Positions 53,364 to 62,320 of a DNA stretch of 64,000 nt are shown here, one piece after another (position 1 is the first letter of the stretch; each line of letters starts with the position of its first letter). The stretch is from NCBI GenBank assembly GCA_016712885.1, contig JADJQF010000004.1:186001-250000 (forward strand), written 5' to 3'. Under the pieces are notes generated by a model. That model worked only from the letters and a program-made list of their open reading frames with translations, ran no database searches and had not been told where the DNA came from. The position numbers were made by a program, and so were the translations under genes. Source of the DNA: Candidatus Flexicrinis proximus (lineage in GTDB: Bacteria; Chloroflexota; Anaerolineae; Aggregatilineales; Phototrophicaceae).

Positions 53364-54035
53364 ATGCCGCCGCTGGCACATGACCCAAATGTTGCGTATT
53401 TTCTCCTGATCATGGGTTTATGGTTGGGCGTTACCGCTGCGTACTTGCCGGGCACGGGTTTTGTTGAGATCATGTCCGGAACCGCCATGCTGACGGCACT
53501 CGTGATGCTCGCCAACCTGCCTACCAACCTGGTCGCCCTGCTGATTCTGATGATTGGCGTCCTGGGCTTCGCGGTCGTCCCGTTTCTGACCCGCAGACCA
53601 TGGTGGTTAGCGATCTTTGGCCTCGGATTGCAGGCGGCAGGCTCGGTGCTGCTCTATGACCGGGGCATCACCGTCTCCCCGGTGCTGATCGTCGTGACGC
53701 TCGCGCTTCCGTTCGTCTACCACACCTTTATATTGACCCCGATGCTGCGCCGCCAGCGCGACATGGATCCTGCCGCCGATCGCGATGCCGAAATCATCGG
53801 GATGCGCGGCCGTGTTTTGCACACGCTTAACCCGATCGGCATTGTCCTGGTGAACAGCGAAGAATGGACGGCCGAGGCGCACCGCAAGCTCGAACCCGGG
53901 TTGCCAATCGTCGTTGTCGGGCGTGAGGGCTTGAAACTGATCGTGGAACTGGATAAGGTCAAACGGGATCAATTGCTTCAAGATGAGGAAGCGGATGCAC
54001 TGGAGACCGCACCCTCATCGGATATCGCGGGTTAA
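53364..54035 (+). CDS. NfeD-like membrane protein
   Basis: 223 residues from the ATG at 53364, preceded by AAAGGAG. Four to five membrane helices (VAYFLLIMGLWLGVTAAYLPG, MLTALVMLANLPTNLVALLIL, VSPVLIVVTLALPFVYHTFI) are followed by a C-terminal OB-fold domain (IIGMRGRVLHTLNPIGIVLVNSEEWTAEA). This is the standard NfeD plan. It is co-transcribed with the SPFH gene 36 nt downstream; NfeD and SPFH proteins form membrane microdomain assemblies. Confidence 0.9.
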   Translation: MPPLAHDPNVAYFLLIMGLWLGVTAAYLPGTGFVEIMSGTAMLTALVMLANLPTNLVALLILMIGVLGFAVVPFLTRRPWWLAIFGLGLQAAGSVLLYDRGITVSPVLIVVTLALPFVYHTFILTPMLRRQRDMDPAADRDAEIIGMRGRVLHTLNPIGIVLVNSEEWTAEAHRKLEPGLPIVVVGREGLKLIVELDKVKRDQLLQDEEADALETAPSSDIAG

Positions 54036-54071
54036 CCGCCTGAATTCTCGGTTCATTTAAGGGGGCACTAC

Positions 54072-55055
54072 ATGGGAGATTTAGGGATTGGTTTGGTAAT
54101 CGTCCTCGTCCTGATCGTGGCGTGGGTGCTGTTCCGCACCTTCCGCATCGTGCCGGAATACGAGCGACTGGTCATCTTGGCCCTTGGCCGTTACGGTGGG
54201 ACGCGTGGTCCGGGTGTCAGCATCGTCATACCGCTGGTCGAGTCCGCCGTGCGTGTCGATATGCGCGAACGCTTCCTGGATATCCCCGCGCAGACCGCCA
54301 TCACCCAGGATAACGCGCCGATCGACATCGACTTCCTGGTCTATTATCGCGTTACGGACCCCAGAAAGGCTGTGCTCGACGTCAGTGATGTCGTTAGCGC
54401 TTCGCTCAATATGGCGACCACCATCCTCCGCGCCGTCATCGGTGACATCGAACTGGACTCGGTGCTGTCCCAGCGTGAGCGCATCAACAACACGCTCCGC
54501 ACCAAGCTCGACGAAATCACCGAGCGCTGGGGTCTCAAGATCACCAACGTCGAAATCCGCGAGATCAAGCCGCCGCGCGATGTTCAGGACGCGATGAACC
54601 GCCAGATGACCGCCGAGCGCGAACGCCGCGCTGTTGTCACCCGTGCCAGCGGTGAACGTGAAGCCGCCATCGCACAGGCCGAGGGCGATAAGGCGTCGCA
54701 GATGCTCCGCGCCGAAGGCGATAAGCAGTCGCAGATCCTTCGTGCCGAAGGCGACCGCCAATCGCAGCTTCTCCGCGCCCAAGGTTTCGCCAAAGCGCTC
54801 GAAGCGATCTACGTCGAGGCCAGGAACATCGACAGCAACACCATCATGCTCCAGTATCTCGATACGCTGCGGACCATCGGTGCCAGCCCGTCGACCAAGT
54901 TCGTCGTCCCGATGGAAGTCACCGGACTGATGAAAGAACTTTCGTCGGCGTTCTCGCGCCCATCCAGCGGCCCGAGCTTCGCCAGTGACAGCGGCGCCAG
55001 CAGTAAGCCGTCTGAGGATGCGCCCTCCGCGCCCATCCTGCCGGACATGAATTAG
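54072..55055 (+). CDS. SPFH/band 7 (stomatin-like) protein
   Basis: 327 residues; the ATG follows AAGGGGG. An N-terminal membrane helix (IGLVIVLVLIVAWVLF) precedes the SPFH domain (VPEYERLVILALGRYGGTRGPG, TAITQDNAPIDIDFLVYYRV). A helical region follows with a short repeated unit, EGDKASQMLRA, EGDKQSQILRA and EGDRQSQLLRA. The Ser/Pro-rich tail is low-complexity. SPFH proteins oligomerise into rings or cages, with NfeD as partner. A strong terminator follows. Confidence 0.93.
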   Translation: MGDLGIGLVIVLVLIVAWVLFRTFRIVPEYERLVILALGRYGGTRGPGVSIVIPLVESAVRVDMRERFLDIPAQTAITQDNAPIDIDFLVYYRVTDPRKAVLDVSDVVSASLNMATTILRAVIGDIELDSVLSQRERINNTLRTKLDEITERWGLKITNVEIREIKPPRDVQDAMNRQMTAERERRAVVTRASGEREAAIAQAEGDKASQMLRAEGDKQSQILRAEGDRQSQLLRAQGFAKALEAIYVEARNIDSNTIMLQYLDTLRTIGASPSTKFVVPMEVTGLMKELSSAFSRPSSGPSFASDSGASSKPSEDAPSAPILPDMN

Positions 55056-55084
55056 CGGCAGCAGCGCCTTGCGCCCGTCAATCG

Positions 55085-55124
55085 AAACCGCCTCGTGCTC
55101 ATACCAGCGCGAGGCGGTTTTGTT
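55085..55124 (+). terminator. Terminator of the nfeD-SPFH operon
   Basis: An 11-bp stem AAACCGCCTCG / CGAGGCGGTTT with a 14-nt loop, followed by TGTT. It lies 30 nt past the stop. The rest of the 315-bp gap to 55371 holds no recognisable gene. Confidence 0.8.
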
Positions 55125-55370
55125 ATGTAGCCCGGGTTTCGGATAGGGTCTATAAGGTGCCGCCTCCATCGACCTTGGCGCGAGATTGTGCGCTCTCAAA
55201 CGTAAATGGGAGCGGCAGGAGCGCCAGTTCCTGTTGAGGCTCGGGGAGGTCCTTTCACCTGTCCCAAAGCCGCCGGTCAACCTACGCGCCAGCCGCAGTT
55301 CAGCATCATCGGCCGCTTGACCACCATTTCATAACTGACAACGCGCGACTCCCGTGCTATTGTTGCGCGC

Positions 55371-57839
55371 ATGATCTCCCTTCCGTATTGGCTCGACTTC
55401 GCGCTCCGACCCGTCCCCGCGCTGGCATGGATGGTGATCGGCCTTGGATTGCCGTGGGCATTGGTGCTGCTCCCGCGTAAGGACTGGCGCAATCGGCCGC
55501 TGATCGCGCTCGTTATGATCGCTGTCGGACCGCTGCTACTGACAGCCTGGATGTTCGCCCTTGGCACGCTCGGCGGCGCCAGTGAATCGGCGCAGCTCAC
55601 CCCTGCGAATATCCTGCTCGGCACGCTGCCGGTAGCCATCGGCGGCGCGGTCGTCGCCTTCCGCAAGTGGCGCTCATCACCGCCTCCCGCCCTTACCGAA
55701 CGGCAGCGGCTGGCGCTTGATGAACGCCTGCTGGTGATACTGATCGTCGCGGCCTGTGTGCTGCGCTGGCTTGCCGCGGTCTGGTATCCGTTCTGGGAAT
55801 ATGATCCGATCTGGGTCTATGGCTATGAGGGCAGGCTGTATACCCTGTTGGGCTATATTCCGCAGAATATCGGCTATTATCCGCAGTTCTTGCCGCTGCA
55901 GTACGCCTACGCGCAGATTATGACCGGCGGCATTAACGATCACGCCGCCCGCGCCGGTTTCCCGCTCTATCACTGGGGAAGCATCCTGGCCGCCTATGCC
56001 CTTGGACGCCTGAATGTCTCGCGCCGGGTGGGTGTTTACATGGCCGCGCTCTGGGCGATGTACCCACACGTTGCACAGTGGTCGACGGTGGGCGACCTCG
56101 AAATCCCGCTGACCTTCGCGGCGACAGGGGTGGCGGCCTTCTTTCTGGCGGCCTGGCAGCGCCACGACTACTGGCGGCGCTATGCGATAATCTCCGGCCT
56201 CTTTCTCGGCGTCGCGCTGTGGACCAAGCCCACCGGTGGCGCGCTGATCCTCGGCATTGTGCTGCTTGCCGTCTGGGAAATCTTCAGAACACGCTTTGAC
56301 TGGCGCAAGTGGTGGCCGCGTTTTCAGGTCGCCGCCTGGTGCGGAATCGCCTCGATCCCAATCGGCGCGCTCTGGTATATCCGCAATGTCCTGCTTAGCC
56401 ACCGCGCCATCGACTTCCCGCATCCTTTCTGGCTCACCCAGGCCATGCGCTCCGGCGTCGAGTTCGGCTGGCCGGTGCTGGCGGCTGCTCTGTTGTGCAC
56501 CTGGCTGCTGTGGAGCAAAGGACTGCGCGTCCGGCCCGTTCTGCGCCGCCTGTTGATCGGCTGGGGCTTCCTCGCGGCGGCGCTGCTGCCCAGCATACTC
56601 TCGCCGCACCGTATGGGGTTGATCGAATGGGGGCTTTTGCTGGTCGGGGCGGGCATCCTGCTGGCCGAACTCTGGCCGCTGTACGCCTTCCACGCGACCG
56701 CGCTGGCCAAGCGTGAGACCCACGTGGTGGGATGGGCGCTGCTGCTCGCCTTTCCGTATTTCGTCGTCTGGTTCGTCTCTTACAGCTATCACTACCGCCT
56801 GAGCTTCGCGATTGTGCCGCTGATGATGCTGCCGGCCGCGATCCTGATTGCGCGCTGGATTCCGCCGCAGCGTCCGCTTGATTCCCGCCCAAAACTCACG
56901 CCGCGCATCGGCCTGCCGCTGATTCTCCTGTGCATTCCGGCCGTCATCGCGCCGCTCTACCATTACGAGGGTGGCTGGGACTATCTCTGGTCCAACGAGT
57001 ATCCGAATGATTGGCGCCGGCTCGATTCGACCAACTATGCGCTGTCTCAAACCGTGCAGCGGATTGCGCTGGATGTCGAAGAGCGCGGCCTCGAAAGACC
57101 GGTGATTTTCGCGCCCGGCCTGCAAAGACTGCCGTTTTTCTTCCCATTGGCCGACGTGCGTATCAGGGACACGCCCACCGATCTCGACCAGCTCCGCGGC
57201 GTCGACTACTACGTGTTTACACAGGAAGCGCGCTGGCTCTACGAGGAAAACAACCAACCGGAAGTCAATCCGGTCACCGGCTCGATGTACCGTCCCGAAA
57301 TCCTTTCGTATTTTGGCGGCACGGCTGATGCAAGTTTCTTCAGCCGCCTGTACCGCGTGCGTGACATCGACGCGCGTTATGTACTGCCGGAAAATCTCAC
57401 GCCGCCATCCGAACCGGTAGCCTGGCCGTTTGCCACGCTGGCCGGCACACAGTTGGTTCGCGGTACCGAGCTGGGCGGCAGGCGTACCCCACGCCTCACG
57501 ATCAGTTTTTTGGCCAGCGGCCCGGCTCCGCTAGAATATACGCTGTATATCCACCTGCTTGCGCCTGACGGAACGTTGATAACGACCTGGGATTCGCTGC
57601 CTGCGGTCGGCCCTTATGGGTGGTACTCGACGCGTTTCTGGGTGAAGGACGAGGTGGTATCACATCTCACTGAGCTGAGACTGCCGGAAGGCGTTTCGCT
57701 TCAGCCCGGTGTCGAGTACCGTATCAGGATCGGCTGGTATGACGTCTTCGACGACAACAGACGCGTAATGGCCGATCTGAATGATGGTACGCAGTCCGAT
57801 GGGGTGTTTTTGCCCTATATTTTTACAGCGGCGCCATAA
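55371..57839 (+). CDS. Glycosyltransferase-39-like polytopic membrane protein
   Basis: 822 residues. About twelve membrane helices (~15-510; for example PALAWMVIGLGLPWALVLLP, RRLLIGWGFLAAALLPSIL) are followed by a ~300-residue soluble domain (beta-sandwich-like end, LEYTLYIHLLAPDGTLIT). An early loop WYPFWEYDPIWVYGYEGR has acidic residues as in PMT/ArnT loop 1. FFLAAWQRHDYWRR and WTKPTGGALILGI also fit lipid-linked glycosyltransferases. The donor and acceptor are unknown. It is followed 64 nt later by a lipid kinase. Confidence 0.8.
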   Translation: MISLPYWLDFALRPVPALAWMVIGLGLPWALVLLPRKDWRNRPLIALVMIAVGPLLLTAWMFALGTLGGASESAQLTPANILLGTLPVAIGGAVVAFRKWRSSPPPALTERQRLALDERLLVILIVAACVLRWLAAVWYPFWEYDPIWVYGYEGRLYTLLGYIPQNIGYYPQFLPLQYAYAQIMTGGINDHAARAGFPLYHWGSILAAYALGRLNVSRRVGVYMAALWAMYPHVAQWSTVGDLEIPLTFAATGVAAFFLAAWQRHDYWRRYAIISGLFLGVALWTKPTGGALILGIVLLAVWEIFRTRFDWRKWWPRFQVAAWCGIASIPIGALWYIRNVLLSHRAIDFPHPFWLTQAMRSGVEFGWPVLAAALLCTWLLWSKGLRVRPVLRRLLIGWGFLAAALLPSILSPHRMGLIEWGLLLVGAGILLAELWPLYAFHATALAKRETHVVGWALLLAFPYFVVWFVSYSYHYRLSFAIVPLMMLPAAILIARWIPPQRPLDSRPKLTPRIGLPLILLCIPAVIAPLYHYEGGWDYLWSNEYPNDWRRLDSTNYALSQTVQRIALDVEERGLERPVIFAPGLQRLPFFFPLADVRIRDTPTDLDQLRGVDYYVFTQEARWLYEENNQPEVNPVTGSMYRPEILSYFGGTADASFFSRLYRVRDIDARYVLPENLTPPSEPVAWPFATLAGTQLVRGTELGGRRTPRLTISFLASGPAPLEYTLYIHLLAPDGTLITTWDSLPAVGPYGWYSTRFWVKDEVVSHLTELRLPEGVSLQPGVEYRIRIGWYDVFDDNRRVMADLNDGTQSDGVFLPYIFTAAP

Positions 57840-57903
57840 ACTTACGCGTATAGTAGTCGGAAGTGCGCCAATACCCGCCGGCTCCATAACAAGGTTTCCT
57901 CTT

Positions 57904-58827
57904 ATGTCGACCCTCGTGATTGTCAATCCAAATGCAATGGGTGGCCGGGCAATGGGACTCTGGCGCAAATATGAGCCGCACATGCGCGAGCGGTTTCCGG
58001 GCCTGAGTGTTGCCGTGACCCCAAAGTCGTCCGACGTTCCGGAGGTCATTAACGCGGCCCTGCGGGGTGGTGCACACACGGTGATTGGTGTGGGCGGAGA
58101 CGGCACCAATTACACGCTGGTCAATGCCATCGTCAACCTGACGGACCGTGACCCCGATCTTCCGATCCCCAACTACGGTATATTTCCGATCGGGACGGGT
58201 TGCGATTTCGCCACCGCGCGCGGCATCCCAAAGGCTTCGCTCGAAACAGTCGAGTGGTTGGCCTCGGCGCGGCCCAAACCGGTCGATATCGGCGTCGCGC
58301 AGTTCACCGATCGCGACGGGGCCACCTTGCGCCGCTGCTACCTGAATATCGCCAGCGGCGGCATCAGCGGGGACGTCAGCCGCCGCGTGAACGAAGCGCT
58401 CGTCAAACGCCCCTGGACTTACCTGGCCGCCACCATCGCGTCGATCCTGCGCACCTCGGCCAAGAACGTCCGCGTCCGCCTGGACGGATACGAGTTCTAT
58501 ACGGGTGGCGCGCTGCTGGTGACCTGTGCCAACAACACCACTTTTGGTCACGGCATGCGAATCGCGCCGGACGCCAGGACCGACGATGGCCTGCTGGATG
58601 TCGTCCTGGTGCGTGACGCAAGTAAGCTCACCGTCCTCAGCGCCCTCAACCGCGTCTATAAAGCCACTCACCTTACCCATCCGGCGGTATGTTCAGGACG
58701 TGCGCGCGAGGTTCATATCGAAACCCTCGACGGCACCATTGACGGCGACCTCGACGGGGAGGCCTTTCACGGCCGGGATTGGCTGTTCACGCTCAGGCCG
58801 GCGCTGCTGCCGCTTTTGAGCCACTAG
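57904..58827 (+). CDS. Diacylglycerol/lipid kinase (YegS/DagK family)
   Basis: 307 residues from the ATG at 57904 (STLVIVNPNAMGGRA). Upstream in-frame starts overlap the previous gene and add a non-conserved leader. Family motifs are NPNAMGG, GVGGDGTNYTLVNAIV (nucleotide loop), FPIGTGCDFATARGIP, where the usual GTGND reads GTGCD, and the C-terminal region TDDGLLDVVLV and DGDLDGEAF. It phosphorylates diacylglycerol or a related lipid at the membrane. The TAG stop codon at 58825-58827 is the first three bases of the complete intergenic element. Confidence 0.92.
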   Translation: MSTLVIVNPNAMGGRAMGLWRKYEPHMRERFPGLSVAVTPKSSDVPEVINAALRGGAHTVIGVGGDGTNYTLVNAIVNLTDRDPDLPIPNYGIFPIGTGCDFATARGIPKASLETVEWLASARPKPVDIGVAQFTDRDGATLRRCYLNIASGGISGDVSRRVNEALVKRPWTYLAATIASILRTSAKNVRVRLDGYEFYTGGALLVTCANNTTFGHGMRIAPDARTDDGLLDVVLVRDASKLTVLSALNRVYKATHLTHPAVCSGRAREVHIETLDGTIDGDLDGEAFHGRDWLFTLRPALLPLLSH

Positions 58828-59012
58828 AGGGTGTTATGAACTAGTTTGTGGAGGCGCTGCCTCCACACCTCCGCGAGGGACTTGCGCCCCTCGACCCCTC
58901 ATCTGCGATTTTGTGGCGTGAGCGCCACAAAATCGCTGTGGGAGGTGCAGGAGTGCAAACTCCTGCCGGGGTTTGGGGTGGAACCCCATCGAAAGTGCAT
59001 AACTCGCTCTAG
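58825..59012 (+). repeat. Intergenic hairpin element, copy I (complete reference copy)
   Basis: Left end TAGAGGGTGTTATG and right end CATAACTCGCTCTA are inverted copies (3 mismatches in 14). Five hairpins lie between. H1: GTGGAGGC/GCCTCCAC (58848-58866). H2: CGAGGG/CCCTCG (58874-58893). H3: 14-bp GCGATTTTGTGGCG/CGCCACAAAATCGC with loop TGAG (58905-58936). H4: GCAGGAGT/ACTCCTGC with a GCAA loop (58947-58966). H5: GGGGTT/AACCCC (58968-58987). No open frame is present. The upstream gene's stop is formed by the left end. Confidence 0.92.
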
Positions 59013-59124
59013 CGCCTCTTCCCGCGATTCCGGAACCCGAACAGCCTGCCGCGCTGTCTGTTGCCGCCGTTCCGGGAAGACTTAACTTATGTACAGAAGA
59101 TTATTCCGAAATGTAATGTTAAAA

Positions 59125-59152
59125 TTGATTTATATTCGGATTGTGTGATAAA
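59125..59152 (+). promoter_or_regulatory. Candidate promoter of the Lrp-family regulator
   Basis: TTGATT, 16 nt, GATAAA, with the -10 34 nt before the ATG, in an AT-rich stretch. CCGAA at 59106-59110 and TTCGG at 59135-59139 flank the -35 and may form a weak operator for autoregulation. Confidence 0.45.
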
Positions 59153-59185
59153 CTGTTGAATATCGTTTGACAGGATATCTACTCC

Positions 59186-59656
59186 ATGAAACAATATTCT
59201 GAGGAATTGGATGCCCAGGACCTCGCTATTCTGCGTGCGCTGCAGGCCGAAACGTTGAGCAACGTCGAGTTGGCCCGGCGGGTAAATTTATCTGCACCCG
59301 CTACCCATGCCCGCGTTAAACGCCTCGAAACGCTCGGCTATATCCGCCGCACAGTAGCGATGCTCGACCGCGAACGTCTCGGCTTTGACCTTCTGTGCTT
59401 CATCACGGTGGCGCTGCAAATGCACAAACCGGACGAAGTGCTGAAGTTCCGCGAGACCGTAGCCAACGCGCCGGAAGTGTTGGAATGCCACCATGTCACC
59501 GGCGATTACGACTATATCCTCAAGGTCGCGCTGACGGGCCGTCAGGACTTACAGAGGTTCCTGATGGACGTGTTAACGCCAATCCCCGCAGTCGCGCGGC
59601 TGCATACCCGCGTCGTCTTGGATGAAGTCAAAAGCACCACGGAACTGCCGCTGTAG
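59186..59656 (+). CDS. Lrp/AsnC-family transcriptional regulator
   Basis: 156 residues. An N-terminal winged helix-turn-helix (LDAQDLAILRALQAETLSNVELARRVNLSAPATHARVKRLETLGYI) is followed by the RAM ligand-binding domain (~75-150, with LECHHVTGDYDYILKVALTGR). These proteins sense amino acids and form octamers. It directly precedes an aromatic aminotransferase-like gene, HPPD and FAH, so it is likely the local regulator of tyrosine use, as in other bacteria with AsnC-type control of hpd (inference). Confidence 0.94.
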   Translation: MKQYSEELDAQDLAILRALQAETLSNVELARRVNLSAPATHARVKRLETLGYIRRTVAMLDRERLGFDLLCFITVALQMHKPDEVLKFRETVANAPEVLECHHVTGDYDYILKVALTGRQDLQRFLMDVLTPIPAVARLHTRVVLDEVKSTTELPL

Positions 59657-59802
59657 GGGTGCAGCCCCTGCGGCCTCAGCACGGGTTAGCCCGCTAGTTC
59701 CTCTTTTGCCGTTTCTGCGCATCGCGTGGAAGCGCAATCAGGGGTGAGCAGGGCGGGCCTGTTTGGGGTATGGGAGTTCATCCCGTGACAACAGGGGCGT
59801 CT

Positions 59803-60990
59803 ATGTTCATCTCTCCGCCAATCGAAGCCTATTCGTTATCCCGCGAGGCGAGTACCCTCACCCGCTCGGTGATGCGTGAACTGCTCAAACGCGCTTCTGC
59901 TCCCGGCGTGATCTCGCTGGCTGGCGGCTTGCCCGATACGCAGCTTCTGCCCGCCGCGCAGTACGCCGACTGTATTGCCTCGGTCATTCGGCGCGAAGGC
60001 GGCGCAGCACTCCAGTACCGTCCGATGTATGAGCCGCTGCGGGCCTGGATCACCGACTATATGCGTACGCGTGGTGTCGAGTGCAGCCCGGAACAGGTCT
60101 TCATCACCAGCGGCAACCAGCAGGGACTGAATATCCTGTCGCGGCTGTTTGTTGCCCCAGGCGACCTGACCGTGACCGAGGCCTTCACTTTTACCGGCGT
60201 CCAGCAAGTGACTCTGGGCCGCGATGCCCGCGTGATCGGTATTCCAGTCGAGCGCGATGGCGTGGATCTCGGTGCGCTGGAAGCCGCATTCATCCAACAC
60301 CCCCGGATGGCCGTGCTGATCCCCTCGTATCAGAATCCGCTTGGCGTGACGATCAGCGATGACAAACGCCGTGAAATCACCCGCCTTGCACAGCATTATC
60401 GCGTTCCGCTGGTCGAGGATGATCCTTACTCGCCGCTGGCCTTTGACAATTGCGCGCCAACCCCGATCAAAGCCTACGATAACGCCGGTTGGGTGTTCTA
60501 TCTTGGCTCCTTCAGCAAGATGCTTGCACCGGGGCTTCGCCTGGGATGGATGGTCGCTCCTGAAGTACTGGGAGCCAAAATCGTTACCTTGCGCGAATCG
60601 ATCGACCTCGAGTCGTCGGCGCTTACACAGCGCGCGGTGCACGAATACCTCTCGCGTGGGCTTCTGCCGGAGCATCTGCGCCGCCTCAACGCCGCCAATG
60701 CCGAGCGCTGTGCCGCAATGCTCGACGCGCTGGAAACCCATTTCTCCGGCATCGCCAGCTGGACAGCCCCGACCGGCGGCCTGTTCGTCTGGCTCACCCT
60801 CAATAATCCCGCCGTCGACACAATGTCCTGCTTGCCGGACGCGATCGAGCGGGTTGGCGTCGCCTACGTCCCCGGGAGCGCGTTCAGCGTTGACGGCGGC
60901 GCGCCGAATACCGTCCGGCTGAATTTCTCCGCCGCCGCGCCCGGCCAGATCGGTGAAGGCATCGCCCGTTTACGTGAAATCTTCGTCTAG
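59803..60990 (+). CDS. PLP-dependent class I/II aminotransferase
   Basis: 395 residues from the ATG at 59803, preceded by CAGGGG; an in-frame ATG at 59770 has no clear site. It matches the aminotransferase fold used by 2-aminoadipate/aromatic transaminases: ISLAGGLPDTQLLP, ITSGNQQGLNILSRLF, PSYQNPLGVTISDDKR, DDPYSPLAFDN, and the Schiff-base Lys in LGSFSKMLAPGLRLGW with the phosphate-binding Arg. Placement before HPPD suggests it forms 4-hydroxyphenylpyruvate from tyrosine; the specificity is inferred. Confidence 0.9.
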   Translation: MFISPPIEAYSLSREASTLTRSVMRELLKRASAPGVISLAGGLPDTQLLPAAQYADCIASVIRREGGAALQYRPMYEPLRAWITDYMRTRGVECSPEQVFITSGNQQGLNILSRLFVAPGDLTVTEAFTFTGVQQVTLGRDARVIGIPVERDGVDLGALEAAFIQHPRMAVLIPSYQNPLGVTISDDKRREITRLAQHYRVPLVEDDPYSPLAFDNCAPTPIKAYDNAGWVFYLGSFSKMLAPGLRLGWMVAPEVLGAKIVTLRESIDLESSALTQRAVHEYLSRGLLPEHLRRLNAANAERCAAMLDALETHFSGIASWTAPTGGLFVWLTLNNPAVDTMSCLPDAIERVGVAYVPGSAFSVDGGAPNTVRLNFSAAAPGQIGEGIARLREIFV

Positions 60991-61043
60991 CGACGAATAT
61001 CCCGCCGCAGACTTTCTTGAAGCCAATACAGGGAGTATAGATC

Positions 61044-62174
61044 ATGGTAGCACCCGCACTTGACCCCCGTCCGATGTACGAAGAAGCAGACCATCTCAGG
61101 ATCAACAGCATCGATCATCTGCATATTTGGGTGGGCAACGCCAAGCAGGCGATGTATTGGTGGTGGAAGGGCTTTGGCTTCAAGCCCGTCGCCTATTCTG
61201 GCCTTGAAACTGGCAACCGTCGCTTTGCAAGCTACGTGCTGGAGAGCGGCAAGGTTCGCCTCGTCGTCAGCGCGCCCTATAAGCCAACCGACGAGATGGC
61301 CGTACATCATCTTCTGCATGGCGACGGCGTGAAGGTGGTCGCGCTTGGCGTTGACAATGTCGATGATGCCCATCAGGCCACCACTTCGCGCGGGGCCGTC
61401 AGCGCGTGGGAGCCGCGTGACGAATCCGACGATTCGGGCACCCTTCGCACTGCCGCCATCAGGACTTATGGCGAAACACTGCACGTCTTCGTAGACCGCA
61501 GCCGCTACGAGGGCGTGTTCGCCCCGACCTATCGCGCCCTCGACCTGCTGGCCGACAGCGCTGGTCTGGCCGCCGTCGACCACATTGTAGGGAACGTCGA
61601 ACTTGGGAAAATGAACTACTGGGTCAACTTCTATCACCACGTGATGGGATTCCGCCAGTTGATTTCGTTCGACGATAAGGACATCAGTACGGAATATTCG
61701 GCGCTGATGTCGAAAGTGATGTCGAACGGCAACGGCCGCGTCAAATTCCCGATCAACGAGCCAGCCGACGGCAAAAAGAAATCACAGATCGAAGAGTATC
61801 TCGATTACTACATGTCCCCGGGTGTTCAGCATATCGCCATGGCCACCGGCGACATCATCGAGACCGTGCGCCAGCTCAAAGCACGCGGCATCGAGTTCCT
61901 GCGCGTGCCGGAAGCCTATTACGACATCCTGCCCGAACGCATCAAAAACGTCGGCGTCAAAGAGGATATGCAGGCGATCCACGAACTGGGTATCCTGGTC
62001 GACTACGACGATGAGGGGTACCTGCTTCAGATCTTCAGCCGTCCGCTCCAGGATCGGCCGACGATGTTTATCGAGGTGATCGAGCGCCATGGCTCGCGTG
62101 GCTTCGGCAAAGGCAATTTTAAGGCGCTCTTCGAAGCGTTGGAACTGGAACAGGAGCGCCGCGGCAATCTGTAA
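61044..62174 (+). CDS. hppD: 4-Hydroxyphenylpyruvate dioxygenase
   Basis: 376 residues in two vicinal-oxygen-chelate domains. Fe(II) ligands are expected in VDHIVGNV (His), VQHIAMATGDI (His) and FIEVIERHG (Glu). The C-terminal signature RPTMFIEVIERHGSRGFGKGNFKALFEALE is diagnostic of HPPD rather than hydroxymandelate synthase. It converts 4-hydroxyphenylpyruvate to homogentisate, using O2, in the cytosol. It starts 54 nt after the aminotransferase. A terminator follows directly. Confidence 0.97.
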   Translation: MVAPALDPRPMYEEADHLRINSIDHLHIWVGNAKQAMYWWWKGFGFKPVAYSGLETGNRRFASYVLESGKVRLVVSAPYKPTDEMAVHHLLHGDGVKVVALGVDNVDDAHQATTSRGAVSAWEPRDESDDSGTLRTAAIRTYGETLHVFVDRSRYEGVFAPTYRALDLLADSAGLAAVDHIVGNVELGKMNYWVNFYHHVMGFRQLISFDDKDISTEYSALMSKVMSNGNGRVKFPINEPADGKKKSQIEEYLDYYMSPGVQHIAMATGDIIETVRQLKARGIEFLRVPEAYYDILPERIKNVGVKEDMQAIHELGILVDYDDEGYLLQIFSRPLQDRPTMFIEVIERHGSRGFGKGNFKALFEALELEQERRGNL

Positions 62175-62199
62175 GGCTGGCCGTGGGGCAAGCAGCACG

Positions 62200-62236
62200 G
62201 CAGGGCGATCAAACCGGTCGCCCTGCTTGTTTTTTG
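62200..62236 (+). terminator. Terminator after the HPPD gene
   Basis: A 9-bp stem GCAGGGCGA / TCGCCCTGC with a 9-nt loop, followed by TTGTTTTTTG. It lies 26 nt past the HPPD stop and so may separate FAH transcription or act as an attenuator. Confidence 0.85.
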
Positions 62237-62320
62237 CCCCCCGGTTTGAGATATGCTTTCGGTGAGCGTGTTGTCAGTGTCATAGTGGGGCATGCGGCGA
62301 GGTGCCGCCGAGGAGTCGCC

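Noticed and set aside
55677..57257. 526-residue minus-strand frame
   Set aside because: It is antisense to the glycosyltransferase-like gene, Gln/Arg/Pro-rich, and without any recognisable motif; a codon-bias shadow.
58905..58936. 32-bp palindromes as CRISPR repeats
   Set aside because: Copies are dispersed, single and in both orientations, without regular spacers or cas genes.
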